This document shows, piece by piece, positions 1 to 11,804 of a stretch of DNA of 64,000 nt (its first letter is position 1; each line of letters begins with the position of its first letter). The stretch is from contig PYSQ01000156.1 in NCBI GenBank assembly GCA_003049435.1, positions 1 to 64,000 of the forward strand, written 5' to 3'. A program made the position numbers and the translations under genes. Origin of the DNA: Nakataea oryzae. Lineage: Eukaryota > Ascomycota > Sordariomycetes > Magnaporthales > Magnaporthaceae. A model generated the notes under the pieces. That model searched no databases, was not told the origin of the DNA, and saw only the letters and a list, made by a program, of their open reading frames with translations.

Positions 1-1
1 C

Positions 2-319
2 CTGCCGCCCGTGCGCCTCCGGCTCTACCCCGCGGCCGGGCTCGCCACGGCAGAGAGACAGGCCTGGCGGGGCGTCTACGCCGTCGGCACCCCACAGCAG
101 ACGGCCCAGGACGACTCGGCCTTCCCCTGGCCCCAGAACAGGTGCGTTAGCTGGGCCACCACCGACCGGGACGTTTACGGGATGCAGGCGCTCGACAGGT
201 TCATCTTCAACGCCAAGTCCAACACGAGGCGGTGTCGCGACGCCAACGAGCCTGTTTCCGAGAGCATTGAGATGCCTGCGTACCAGGTCAAGATGGTCAG
301 GCAGGACGGGAAAGACTAG
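2..319 (+). CDS. 3' end of a protein of unknown function (5' part outside window)
   Basis: The frame is open from the first bases of the window to a TAG at 317-319 and encodes about 105 C-terminal residues. The fragment has no recognisable motif. It contains two cysteines and a tryptophan-rich stretch (FPWPQNRCVSWATTDRDVYG). The following 190 bp to the next gene are AT-rich (for example tgttatatgtaacctcac) and fit a 3' untranslated region, so this is probably the true gene end. It converges tail to tail with the permease gene at 510-2257. Function is unknown and cannot be inferred from this fragment. Confidence 0.5.
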   Translation: MPPVRLRLYPAAGLATAERQAWRGVYAVGTPQQTAQDDSAFPWPQNRCVSWATTDRDVYGMQALDRFIFNAKSNTRRCRDANEPVSESIEMPAYQVKMVRQDGKD

Positions 320-509
320 CTCGCGAAGCCAGCTTGATATCTAATTGTAGTACAAATGTGTTATATGTAACCTCACTTTATAAATATCGATTGCGTTACC
401 GCCCTGTGAGAAGCAGCGTCTTGCTTGCGCCAGTTCTTGCTCCATCAACTGTCTACACCACCCATCCCGCGCATGATTTGCAATCAAGACACGGCGTTGA
501 GCCGCCAAT

Positions 510-2257
510 CTAGTGAGCGAACCGAAAGTCCAGCCTCTTCATCCCCTCGTCCGTCGTCGTGAGCTGGTAGCGCTGCTGCTCCTGCGGGGTCATGGCGTCC
601 CACTTGCGGTCGCGCACGCGGTTGCGCCAGACGTAGAAGGCCTTGACGAGGTAGAAGAGGACGATGTTGAAGACGGTGATGCCCAGCAGGATCTTGTTGC
701 CCCTCCTGTAGAGCGGCTTGTCGTCGTCGCGGTAGATGTTTGTCGAGACGATGTTGCCGCTCTGCACAAACATGTTGTATAGCGCGGCCGAGACGGCCCG
801 GGTGCGCACGCTGTTGCTGTTGCGCGCGTTCCAGGCCACGAGGATGGCGTGGCAGTAAGGGTACGACAGCAGGCCCGTCAGGATCGCGTACCGCACCCAG
901 GGCGACGCCGTGGCGGGGATGGCCACGAGGGCGACGAGCCAGGGCAGCAGCCAGATGTTGGAGGTGGACGACGTGATGGCGCGCTCCTGGAACCGCCTCG
1001 AGGCCCACGTCACCAGCAGCAGCTGGACGGCGAAGAGGAACTGCGACGGGATGGCGAGCAGGTTCGCCTCGAAGACGGAGAAGCCGAGCTGCCGCAGGAT
1101 GAAGGAGAGGTACGTGTTTGGGGGCGCCGGCGGGATGTAGGCCGTCAGGCCGATGATGTAGAGCGGCCACTGCTCCCAGTCCTTGGCGGCCTTCCACAGC
1201 AGGGACAGCCCCACGCCCTGGCGGTTGTTCATGTCGCCCTTTGACGGGTCGTCGCGCAGCAGGCGGTTGACCATGATGTTCTCCTCGTGCTCCGTGAACC
1301 AGCCGTCCCTGCCGCGGAACCAGTTGCGCGTCTGCGTGGGTCCCGGTGGCATGAGCCCCCAGGAGAGGATGCCGATGGCGAGGGTGATGAGGCCCTCGAT
1401 GAGAAAGAGCCAGCGCCAGCCGGCCCATCCCAAGATGCCACGCATCTGCAGAATCCCCGCCGCCATCAGCGAGCCGAGGATCTGGACGGTGCTCAGGGCG
1501 GTCCAGAACCAGGCCAACCGGGTGGGCAGCTCGTTGGAGGTGTAGAAATAGGTAAGCCACAGCACAACATCAGGGATGAAGCCGCCCATCAGCAATCCCA
1601 GGAGAACCTTGATGGCATAGAAGCTGGCACGGCTGTGGATGAAGGCCTGGCAGCCCGACACAATGGACCACCCGACCATGATGGTGGGGATCCAAATGTC
1701 GGCGCCGAGTCTTTTGCTGATGAGGCCGCTGGGCAGTTCCGCCGCGAGGAACGCGGCCAGGAAGATGGTCTGTCCGTAGTTGAAATCGTTTGTGTTCATA
1801 TCTGCATATTCGCATGAGCCACTGTTCATCCTCGTCATGAGTAATATGCAAAGGGACCGTTCTCACCAAGCTCCGGCAGCATGTTGTCCGATATGGCGCG
1901 GTTGATGTTGCGGCGGTGCAGGTCGAGGGCGCAAAACATGACCCAGGCCCATACCATGATGCGCAAATCGATCTTGCGCACCAGCCTACGCTCCTCGTCG
2001 GCCGTCCATTTGTACTTGGGATCGAATCGGTGTCTGTTTTCGTATTCAGCTTGCTCGTAGACTTCGCGCCAGCGTGCTGCGACCTCGGGGTCGCTAAAGG
2101 GGTGCTCGTCCGACGAGCCGTAACTGCCCGTGGTGCTTCCCCCCGATACGTCATCGCGAGACTTGGAGCTCTCGGCGCCGCCAGTGTAGGCGGCATCCTT
2201 GTCGGGGATCACCTCTCCCCGGTCGGGAGGCGGCTGGCCCTTTGGGGCTGTCGACAT
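510..2257 (-). CDS. MFS transporter, allantoate permease (Dal5/ACS) family
   Basis: Two exons: 2257-1867 and 1801-510. The 65-bp intron 1866-1802 (GTGAGA...TGCAG) joins ..LPELG- to DMNTNDFNYG-. The product is 560 aa, the usual size for Dal5/TNA1-type anion:cation symporters. A hydrophilic N-terminus of about 100 residues ends in KIDLRIMVWAWVMFCALDL (first helix). Next come the family signature YGQTIFLAAFLAAELPSGLI and IPTIMVGWSIVSGCQA, and about 12 membrane helices in all. Family members import allantoate, nicotinate, vitamins, dipeptides or other organic anions by proton symport at the plasma membrane. The substrate here cannot be told from sequence. The start is the first ATG, which gives the acidic N-terminal tail typical of the family. 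The gene is divergent from the M28 peptidase gene across a 2.5 kb intergenic region. Confidence 0.9.
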
Positions 2258-4746
2258 TGTGTAGGGCCGGTGGGTTACGCGGGTGCACCTGTTGTTTTAC
2301 TAGACCCGCGGCCGCTGGCAAAGAAAGCAGGGCTTCCTGATCGGGCTGTTTTCTTGCCGGTACAACTAAGTTGGCGGGATGTAGCTCGCGTCGTCACCGC
2401 AACCAACTCAGCAGCCTCATCCTCAACACATCTGGGAAGACAACGGGCGACAGGGTATTTATGCATCCGGTAGGTCCGACATTGGCTACCAGCCAGGAAA
2501 GACGTCGAGTAGCAACAAAGGCCAAAAGCCCCGACTCGTTGCGCGTTAGTGTGGGGGTTTGCGCGGGTTGCGCCTCGAGAAGCATCCCTGGCAGCCCAGC
2601 CGTTGGTGTTGCGAATTCCTCATCCACCATGGCAACATGGCCACGGTCGTCTGGTCAGGGACCAATGTGGCAGCCTTCTTCTGCTGATTCGCTAAACTTG
2701 TGGGCAACTTTGCCAGAGGTGCTGTTTTTCTTGTGGAGCTGGCCCAAGAAACGAAATTTTGCTACAGTGACGCTGTGTTGAGAGCCCTTATCAGATGGCG
2801 CCATCGCTAGTTTTGATGGCGTGGCTCTGTGGTTGCGTGCTCGTCATTTTATATGCAACGGTCCCCCACCGGAAATGGACCGTTGGCGCAGCGATCTACG
2901 GAGCGCCACCAACGCTGCTGCACAGCCATTTGAGGGGAACCTGCGTCTTGTTCGCCTGCAGCTCGGCAGCTAGCTTTTCCTAGCCTCTAGCCGAAAGCCA
3001 TGATGCCTCGCACGGGCCAGGTTGGACCTGCCAGTTGCACCCTTGCTAATCGACTGTTGGGTCGCTGGAGTGCTTGCCCAGGAAAGGCGTGCGGAGTTCC
3101 AAGCCAGCGCCTAGGGCGAAAGACGGGTGTCCATCTGGTGCTCTGAGGCTGCAGGAATCTCGAATGGAGGATCACGTCGCCACCAGCTCTCAAAAAAAAA
3201 CCAATGGAATGCAGGGGGTTTGATACGAGACGAGGCTTGGCTGGTAGCAAGCTGGCCGGGCAGAAGACGAGACGAGAGAGAAGTACAGACACTGCCACGG
3301 TTGTATGCCGACGATCGGCGGCATTGGCGTCCAGCGGCGACCCACCCATGCCGCTCGCTTGGCCCAGAATCCGGACAGGCGGGGCCGAGAGGCGCCGCGT
3401 CCATCGCTCGGGGCCGGCGTTGGATGATGGTGAGCCGCCGTGCTCGAATGCGCTTGGTGGCCGACCGTGGTCGAGGCGAGGAACCATGTACAGTGCAATG
3501 TGCTCCAGATCACGACACGATGGGCGGACCCTCGCACAGTGCAGGGCCCATGGCTCAACCACAAAGGCGTTCAGGGCATCTATTGTCGGTTGCTGCTGAA
3601 ACCGTCCATCATCACCCAGAGGATGATGCTATTCAGCCCACTGTCCAACTCGGTTGGCCGATTATTTTCTCCTCGTTGGGCAATGCATACACACAATTGT
3701 CTCGTTTCGCCGCCCTGCAAACACGCATCCGTTCTGCTCGCTATGCCCGGTGTTTCTGGCCTATTCCTGGCTCGAGCTGCATCTTGGCGCTGGTGCCAGG
3801 CTGGGGCACGACTCGGAAGCGTTGCGATCCAGGGCCAGCGCCTGCCAAGCACCCAAATTACCACCTACCGACGCATCATGCATTTGTTTGGTCGCTCACG
3901 AAGCCATCAGCAGCTCATTAAAGTCTAAACAATCCAGAATCCCGCCGCATCTGCCCGTACATCATCAAGCTGTCCTTCTTGCGGGCTGCGGCAACCATTG
4001 GTCGGAGAGCACGACAAAGACAGCTGTTTTCAGGCTTGTACAGGGGCCAGCCTGCGCATCAGTCCTCAAAAATAATCTGCAGACCCACGGAGATCAGTCG
4101 AGAGCGCCGGTGGCTTCTTATGGCATCAATGCCAGGCCCCAGGCTCGCGACACGGCTAACCGCAGCACGTGCCCAATTGGTATTTTGGGCCAGGCACCAA
4201 GCAGGGCCGCTCCATGCGTGCCAAAAACACAAAAACGTTGCCAATATCGGCCAAGCAGGCCAGGAATCCGCCCGCGAAAAAAAGACACGGGCCCTTTAGC
4301 CGGACGCCTTATCGTGCGGGCTGGGGCCGGCAGGGTGGGGTTTGCTAACACAGCGAGCATCCTATTCCAGCCATAGCCTTCCTTGGCATCTCCAACGCAG
4401 TGGCTCCAGCGACCTTGACCTTCCCGATGCGACCTGCGATCCGCAGACTTGGCTCGGCGACCGGGTGGGCGAGCCCCCGGGAAGCCTGGTCGCGCCAGCC
4501 TCCCCCCATCCCGGCCGTCGGAAGCTGCAGTGGAACGCTGACGGCCGCGGCGGGCGAGGGCGCGCGCAAAGGAGCTTGTTAATATATGAGGCCGGCCTGC
4601 CGCAAAATGACGCGTCCCTTGACCTCCTCCTTCTCTGCCCCTCTAGCAGCTTCTCTCTCTCCCCCTCGTGCGTGAGTCCTGCACCCGAGAGCAAACTCCC
4701 TTGCCCCAGCCCTTGACCGCCCGAACCACGCGCAAACGCCGCCGCA
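2258..4746. other. intergenic region (divergent promoters), no gene seen
   Basis: About 2.5 kb between two divergently transcribed genes. Open frames here (for example 3127-3921, +) have atypical composition, no motifs and no plausible splice structure, so I treat them as chance GC-rich frames. The 150 bp before the peptidase start contain a C/T-rich stretch (4615-4665, ttctctctctccccctcg), common just upstream of fungal starts. Confidence 0.5.
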
Positions 4747-6442
4747 ATGAGGTTCGGATACAGGAGCACGGCCTCGGCCGTCGTCGCCTTGCTGTCGCTG
4801 GCTGGCGCCGTTGCCGGACAGACGGTCTGCAAGCCCAAGGTCGACTCGACCAAGCTGCAGGCCGACATCACGGTCGAGAACCTGATGAAGAACCTGCAGG
4901 TTCTCAACGACCTCGCCTACGCCAACGGCGGCAACCGCGCCTTTGGTCTGCCCGGGAACCGGGCCACGGTCGACTACATCTTTGACCGTGTCTCCAACGT
5001 GCCCGGCACCAAGGCCTGGAAGCAGGAGTTCGAGGCCCCCTTCACCCTCGTCACCTCCATCAAACTCAACATTGCCGACCAGGACACCTACGTCTACGGC
5101 CTGACCTTCAGCCCCTCCACCAGCGCCGAGGGCCTGACGGGCGAGCTCGTCTTGGGCCCCGAGGGCGCTGCGGGGTGCGACCTGGCCAGCTACAACGGGC
5201 TGGACGTGGTCGGCAAGGTTGTGCTCATCGACCGCTTCCGCTGCCCCACCGGAGGCACTCTCGCGGGCCGCGTCCTGCCGGCGTCCAAGGCTGGCGCCGC
5301 CGCCGTCCTCGTCTACAGCGATGTCGACACCAAGGCCACGGCCGGCTCGCTGGGCGCCCCCTCGGCCGACTTCAAGCCCGCCGGCTTCATCAACCGCGCC
5401 GACGGCCTGGCCGCCAAGCAGCGCATCCAGGCCGGCGAGACCCTGAGCGTCCTGTTCCAGCAGACCCAGCTGCTCGAGAACCGCAAGACCCACAACATTT
5501 TCGTCGAGACCGAGGACGGCGACCCCAACAACGTCATCATCCTGGGCGCCCACCACGACAGTGTCCAAGCAGGACCCGGCATCAACGACGACGGTAAGTC
5601 CCCCGCCCTGGTGCGATCTGGAGCTGGCTCTTTCGCGAGGCGAGTGGCAGCAGCTGACATTTCAACCCGGCAACCATTAGCCTCTGGATCCTCGCTCCTG
5701 ATCGAGCTGTTCCACGCCTTTACCAAGTACCGCGCCAAGAACAAGGTGCGGTTCGCTTGGTGGGCCGCCGAGGAGAACGGTCTCGTCGGCTCCAAGCACT
5801 ACTGCAACAGCCTGGAGCCTGCCGAGGTCAATAAGATCCTGGCTTATCTGGTATGTGAAACTCGATGTCTCCATTCCTGGATACTTGACAGGGCAAAAAA
5901 AGAAAAAAAAAAAAGAAAAAAAGAAAGAAAAATCTGACATTTGAACCATGCAGAACTTCGACATGCAGGCCCGCGGACGCATCGGCGTGTCGGACAACGA
6001 CGGCCGCCAGTTCGGCAGCGTCGCGCCCAAGGGCTCCGAGGTGATCCAGCAGACGTACCTGGACCACTTCGCCGCGCAGGGCGTCGAGGTGACGCCCCGC
6101 GTGCTGACCAACGGCAGCGACTACGCCTCCTTCTGGCAGATCCTCAACAAGCCCTTTGGCTTCCTGCAGACGGGCATCCTGCCGTCCGAGGACCCGTGCT
6201 ACCACCAGGCCTGCGACAATATCACAAACATCCAGCCCGAGCTGCTCATCCTCAACGCGCGCGCCGCCGCCCACCAGCTCACCGTCCTCTCGCTCAACGG
6301 CACCTCGCTGATCCCCAAGACGCCAGTCGACGAGGCCAAGCTGGCCCAGGTGCGCAAGCGGACCCTGATGCCCGGCTTTATGCAGCTCGAGGACCTGCAG
6401 GCCATGGGCGAGACACACATGGGATGTGGCCACGACATTTAA
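4747..6442 (+). CDS. secreted M28 family aminopeptidase with PA domain
   Basis: Three exons: 4747-5593, 5681-5850 and 5954-6442, with introns of 87 bp (GTAAGT...TTAG) and 103 bp (GTATGT...GCAG). The product is 501 aa. The N-terminus is a secretion signal (VVALLSLAGAVAG). A protease-associated domain lies at about 120-230. The co-catalytic zinc peptidase domain follows, with the expected ligands in order: HHDSV, GINDDASGS, the catalytic EE in WAAEENGLVGSKHY, NFDM, and a late His in DPCYHQACD. NxS/T glycosylation sites are present (NGSD, DNITN). It should release N-terminal residues from peptides outside the cell or in the vacuole, as leucine-aminopeptidase-2/Ape3-like enzymes do. Intron 2 carries a 40-nt oligo-purine run. 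An AATAAA signal lies at 6485-6490 just past the stop. Confidence 0.92.
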
Positions 6443-7993
6443 CGAAGACTTATGATATGCCGCATGTAATTATAAAAAAAAATGAATAAAGTTATATCAC
6501 TCTACAAAATTGTTTCGATATGATGAAGTCCGTCTTTGTTTCTTGCTCCGACCTCGTAACCCACGTGCTGGCATAAACAAACATTCAGCCTGCCTACGCG
6601 CCGAGGTTTCAGGATGCAATAGACATCGAAAATAACCCTAACCCAGGATCCATTGCTTCGAGCCTCGCCGAAATGCTCCCTTGCCCGGGATCCAGGAGCC
6701 GGATGCTTTGCGGATCTAGACCTAAACGTAGCATTGACGGGTCCGTCGATTATTAATAGCTCGTATTTCCGCCGCAGGTGCAAAGCAGTGGCAGCAGCAC
6801 TCCACGTGAAAATGCATGCCGAGGACCCGTTATTCGGCAGGAACCTGTCAAGCGAACACCAAGCTGACCGTCATTTCGTACCAAGACCCGGGTGTGGCAG
6901 AAAACCATCAAGCAGCATGTCCAGCTTCCGAAAGGGGCACACCCAGGCGGCCTGGACTTTTGCCCGCCGTGCGGGGTACAGGCCCTTGCGACCAAAGGGA
7001 AGGCGAGTGCGCCAGACTAGCCCAGCGCCGGGCCATGGGATCGGCATTCGAACCCCGGAGAAGCACGTGTAGGGTTGAATGTTGTTCCACAGGGAAAAGA
7101 GGCATGCCGAAACAGAGAGCAAATAATGACGGCGCTGGACCGGCGCCTGGATTAATGCCCAGGTTCCGAGCAGTCCGGGCCCCCAGCGATATCGGTTCGT
7201 GTAGAATGACGGCCAGCGTCGGACCGCCGAGGGAGTTTTGAGCTGTGGCAGGCAACCCACGGCCGTTTCTTGATCTGATAATCCCCCATCAGGCGCCAAG
7301 GGTTGGTTGCACTTCCGAGAACCTGGGGGTGGCAAGGGGTTGGGGGGGCGGTCAGAGCAAGGCATGCCACGGGCGCGCGCGCGCTAGGCTGAGTGCAGCC
7401 GTTATTCCCGTGCGCGCCTCCGCCAATGCCTGGAGCCGGCGGCCGCTCCACGCGCGGGTCCCCGGGCCCAGGCGTCTCGAACCACCACGCCACTGGATTC
7501 TGGCTAGTCGGGAGGGCAGTCGAGAAGCCGAGCGAAGGGGGGGTGAGGGGTGTCATGACACCTCCTAAAAGCCTGCATGAGAGCCGGCGGTAGGCGCCAT
7601 GGAAACAAGTGGAGGGAGGAAGCAAAGGCTGCTCCCGGCAGCCGACAGCGGAGGGAACATGACACAGAAACAGAAGTCCACCGTTGGGTTCGGCTTCCCG
7701 AGGTGGAGAGTATCATCTGCTGTGGATCACTGCTCCAGGGGGGGTGGTCGCCAAAAGACCCCAGCATAGAAAAGGGTCCTGTCGGATCCGAGCCACTTGA
7801 GCCGATTATGGTGGCCCACCTCTCATTCGAAAGACGCGAGAAAATAAATGAGAGTCGAGCTTGCCGTCGTAAAGTGCAGCGAGGTGTTGCTGCTTTTTTA
7901 TTGTCTGCTTCGTGACGAGGGAGCTCGAGAAAGGAGACAGAAAAACAGGTCCATCAGTCAGGTCTTGTGACAAAGACACGCCCAACCTCCAGA
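6443..7993. other. intergenic region, no gene seen
   Basis: 1.55 kb between co-directional genes. The first 60 bp are the AT-rich 3' region of the peptidase gene. The rest is GC-rich with short overlapping frames on both strands and no motif. A tRNA-like B-box word (ttcgaacccc, 7048-7057) has no matching acceptor or anticodon stem. I see nothing else I can support. Confidence 0.45.
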
Positions 7994-9463
7994 ATGGCGG
8001 TGCCGCAAGCCGACGCCAAGAACACAAGGGGAGGCGATGTCTCGTCAACAACCGACGTCTCAATTTCCGGCATGGGAGTCGAAAACTCCAGCACCGAAAA
8101 GCACAACGCAGAGGAGCCGCATGCTGTCGAGGCCGGCGTGGAAATAGTGGTGGCACCCGACGCCGACAGCGTCCCCAACGGCGGCTTGACGGCATGGTTG
8201 CAGGTCGTCGGCGCGTTTGCAATACTTTTTAACTCTTGGTAGGATCCTCCCCAGACCACCTGTCGCGTTGGCAAGACGCCAGGGAAATTGCAAAAGGAAA
8301 GAAAAAAAGCTAACGGCCAGCACAGGGGCATCGTCAACACCTTTGGTGTTTTCCAAACATACTATGAGGGCAACCTCCTGAAGGACTCGGCCCCTGCCGC
8401 CATCTCGTGGATCGGCTCGATCCAGGGCGCTCTACTGCTGGGAGGCGGCGGCCTGTCAGGCCCCCTCTTCGACGCGGGCTACTTCCGCGTGCTGATAGCG
8501 ACGGGGTCGGTCCTCGTCTCGCTCGGCTTCATGATGACGAGCCTGGCGTCCGAGTACTGGCACGTGCTGCTGGGGCAGGGCTTCTGCATCGGCCTGGGCG
8601 CGGGCTGCCTCGTGGTGCCCACGCTCTCCATCCTGCCGCAGTACTTTGGCCCCTCGAAGCGGGCGCTGGTGGTGGGCATGGCCGTGGTGGGCTCGAGCGT
8701 CGGCGGCGTCGTGTACCCGCTCATCTTCAACGCGGCCGTCGGGCGCATCGGCTTTGCCTGGACCAGCCGGCTGCTGGGCCTCGTGTCGCTGGCGACGTGC
8801 TCCGTGGCCGTGGCCGTCATGCGCACGCGCGTCCGGCCGCGCCGGGTGCGGTCGCTCTTCGACCCGAGCTCGTTCCGCGAGCCGCCCTACCTCTTCTACT
8901 GCGGCGCCATGTTCTGCAGCAACCTCGGCTTCTTCGTGCCCGTCTTCTACCTGCAGACGTACGCGCTCGGCCACGGCATGGCCGGCTCGCGCGACCTGGC
9001 GCTCAACCTGATCGCGGTGCTCAACGCCGCGTCGGTGCTGGGCCGGCTGGCGCCGTCGCTCGTCACGCCGCGCATCGGCCCGCTCAACACCATGATCGGG
9101 GTGGGCGCCATGGCGGGCGCCGTCGTGTTTGGCTGGATCGGCGTGCGCGACGTGGCGGGCAACGTCGTCTTCGCCGTCCTGTTCGGCTTCTCGTCGGGCG
9201 GCATCGTCTCGCTCCCGGCCGTGGTGCTGTCGTCCATCACCGAGGACCTGTCCTTCCTCGGCGCCCGCATGGGCACCTCGTCCCTCTTCAACGCCGCCGG
9301 CTCGCTCTGCGGGCCGCCCATCGCCGGCACCATCCTGAGGGCGCAGGGCGGCGACTACCTGGGCCTGCAGCTGTTCGCGGCAGTCGCCATCAGCGGCACC
9401 GCGCTGTGCCTGTGGGGCGCTCGCGTGGCAAGAGCAGGGCCAGGCCTGTTGGTCAAGGTGTGA
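7994..9463 (+). CDS. MFS transporter, monocarboxylate (MCT/MCH) type
   Basis: Two exons: 7994-8238 and 8326-9463. The 87-bp intron (GTAGGA...CACAG) joins FNSW- to GIVNTFGVFQTYY, the diagnostic helix-1 motif of fungal monocarboxylate/riboflavin-transporter-like MFS proteins. The product is 460 aa. It has an acidic cytosolic tail of about 65 residues, then 12 helices with a loop after helix 6 (RVRPRRVRSLFDPSSFREPP). The ATG at 7994 is the first in frame. Relatives include yeast Mch4/Mch5, several of which carry riboflavin or secreted metabolites rather than lactate, so the substrate is undetermined. The third position of codons is strongly GC-biased in exon 2. Confidence 0.88.
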
Positions 9464-9835
9464 TGGCGGGGGCTGGAAGGGATGCAGACGATACATAGAC
9501 TAATAGCGCAGCTGGGAGGGGAAGGCACCTCCAGAGCAAATAGATATCAGGTAACCACCTACCCAGCCCAAGACGCCTCGCGCTTCCCTGCGATTTCTCT
9601 GTTGAACACGGCCAGTGGCTTCGTGCCATCGTTACGCTTGTCTCCGTCAGCTCATCTTGTTGCAGGGCGCTATCCGTCAGCGAGAAACTCCGCCAAGACC
9701 TCCTTGGCCCCAGCAGCCCGCATTCAGAGCATAATTTACCAGCAGACTCTCCCGCAGCTTCTCCAGCAGCCTCTCCAGAATTGGATTGTCCAGCAAATCG
9801 CAATCGCGGACCCGTCGTTGTCACCGGCGGTCAAG
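9464..9835. other. short intergenic gap
   Basis: 372 bp between two co-directional genes. The frame of the downstream gene stays open back to an ATG at 9482, but that would leave only 18 bp after the MFS stop, so the ATG at 9836 is preferred as the start. No other element seen. Confidence 0.4.
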
Positions 9836-11370
9836 ATGCCGGAGGACGCGATGAGGACGGATTCAGCCGCGAACGAGGCGGAATCAACTGAAAACCGCAT
9901 GGATTTGGACACGGACAACACAGAGTCGACCACAGGCACCAGTGGGGCGGCTGCGGACAATACAGAGTCGACCAGAGGCACCAAGAGGGCGGCTACGAAC
10001 AAGGCAGAGTCGACTGCGGCCAGGGCGGCACCCATAGCCGTCAGGATGGACGAGGTTGTGCCGCCCGAGCAGCTCGTGGCAGTTTTCAACGGGCTTCCGC
10101 GACCGGCGAATCTTGTCTCGGGATGGACCAGGGGCGAATCCGTCACCGCACCGAACCAGTGGGTGTTTGTGCCGTACGATTTTCCTTATCCGCCCGGCGG
10201 GCTTTGCTTGATCTTCGGCAACAAAAGCGCGACGTTCGGCTCGATCCTGTCCGTCGACTACTCCTTGGAGACAATAACGGCCGACGAAATGGCAGATTTG
10301 GTGATTGGGAGCCTTCTATCATTCTTCGTCAACGGCCACGCCGACATGCACCATGGAGAGGAGCTCTATAAACCTGGATTTGGCCCGTGTAGATTGGCTA
10401 CGTCTTACCATGCCCTCTATGAGTCCATGGCCCAAAAGCTGCCGGCCTTGGGCGTGCATCCTACTCTCGGGCCTTTGGGCCCCGTTGAAGCTGAAGTGGC
10501 GGTCAAGATTCAGAGTGAATCGGACGTCTTCATGTCACTCGTGCTGAACTGGGGGCTCGCAAAGATGATCTGGGAGCGGGCGCACAGAAGAGGAGAATTG
10601 TGGACGGGCACAGGGTGGTGGTCTTGGCCGCCCGCTCCGCATCGGCTGCGGCGGGAGTTCCCGACCCGGATGCCTTCCTGGGGCATGGTGCACACCGGCT
10701 CCGCCATCAGCAGCTGGAAACGGCCGGCCAGCAACCCGACCTCGTTTCCGTTTGGAGACGAACTTTACAGGCTGCCACCGGGAACCCTCGGGCACGCCGC
10801 GGGAGTGTCTGCCTTTCAATTCTACGATGCAAACCCCTCGCCCGAGGCCAATCGGTGGAGGAGCGTTTACCCACTCTTCGGGTGAGCACTCTGTGGGCGA
10901 GCGGCAGCTGGCGAGAAAAGACGGGCTGACGGACCAGTAGAGATGCAGTGCGAGCCCTCGTCTGGGCAAACTACACGTTTCCGACGGAGTGGGAGTTTGT
11001 GTTCGGACCCAACACGCGCCGTGATCTTGTCGAGATATACGAAGACGCCCGCCTTGAGATGTTCGCCAACCCTCCCCTGTCCTGTCCGAGAGCGCGTGCG
11101 TCGTTCGATCGGTGCGGCAGCGGCCTGGTGCAGACACGACGCTACGTGGAAGGCAGAGCCCCAGCAATGTCATGGGCCGAGCAAGAAAGGCTGCGCATCG
11201 TCAGAGAGATGCAGCAATGCGTGTGGGGCATGGCGCAGTGTGGGGTGCCCATGTTCTCGGGAAGCTTTGCAAAGATCCTCCGCCCCTACGGCTGCGATTG
11301 GTACCGGGTAATGCCTCTGTTGAGGATCGCCCTTGATACTATGGATCATCAGACACCGAGGTGGGGGTAG
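9836..11370 (+). CDS. unknown protein with N-terminal TES/GT repeats
   Basis: Two exons: 9836-10881 and 10941-11370. The 59-bp intron (GTGAGC...AGTAG) joins YPLFG- to DAVRALVWANYTF with matching phase. The product is 491 aa. Residues 15-65 are an acidic, low-complexity tail with three imperfect copies of a TESTxGTxxAAxN unit. The rest looks globular, rich in aromatic residues, with no motif I recognise (for example LPRPANLVSGW, DEMADLVIGSLLSFFVNGHADMH). No signal peptide or membrane segment is evident, so it is probably cytosolic or nuclear. It follows the MFS gene by 372 bp on the same strand; no functional link can be claimed. Confidence 0.6.
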
Positions 11371-11804
11371 GCAGTAATCGTTCCGCAGAAGAAGCGGCCC
11401 AAGTCTTGGCAGGGTGCCGAGTGGATTGGTTTTGATGATATGGGCGCAGGAACAGCAGAGGTCACAGCGAATATGCGAAAGCGTTGGAGGACACGGCTTG
11501 GTCGCAGAAACGAGACTGCAAGTAGAAACATACACCTAACCAGCGAATCGAATCAATTGTATGCCACGGCACGGCACGCCTCTTGATTGCACAAATGCCT
11601 TTCCTGGGGTGGTACTGTTTCGCAGTCACGTGAGAGCGCGTCTTGAAGGCTTGAAGGAGCACAGAGTGACGCGCCCCGTGCAGGGGCCCACCCGCATCAT
11701 CACGCACCTTTTCGCGATTGTCAGAGGCACCTGATCAGCGCGAGCCACGACCTGGAACGCCAAATCACAGCCTCCGCCACGCCAAAATCAGCAAGGCCAA
11801 AAAA
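11371..11804. other. intergenic gap before fta1
   Basis: 434 bp between co-directional genes. No element beyond ordinary promoter sequence seen. Confidence 0.4.

Noticed and set aside
3127..3921. 264-codon open frame (+) between the permease and peptidase genes
   Set aside because: No motif, odd composition, overlapped by equally long frames on the other strand; typical of GC-rich intergenic DNA.
7037..7110. tRNA-like B box (ttcgaacccc)
   Set aside because: No acceptor, D or anticodon stem could be formed on either strand around it.
7430..7500. Second possible tRNA-like segment (ggcgtctcgaaccaccacgcc)
   Set aside because: The arm pairs only weakly and no anticodon stem of normal geometry exists.
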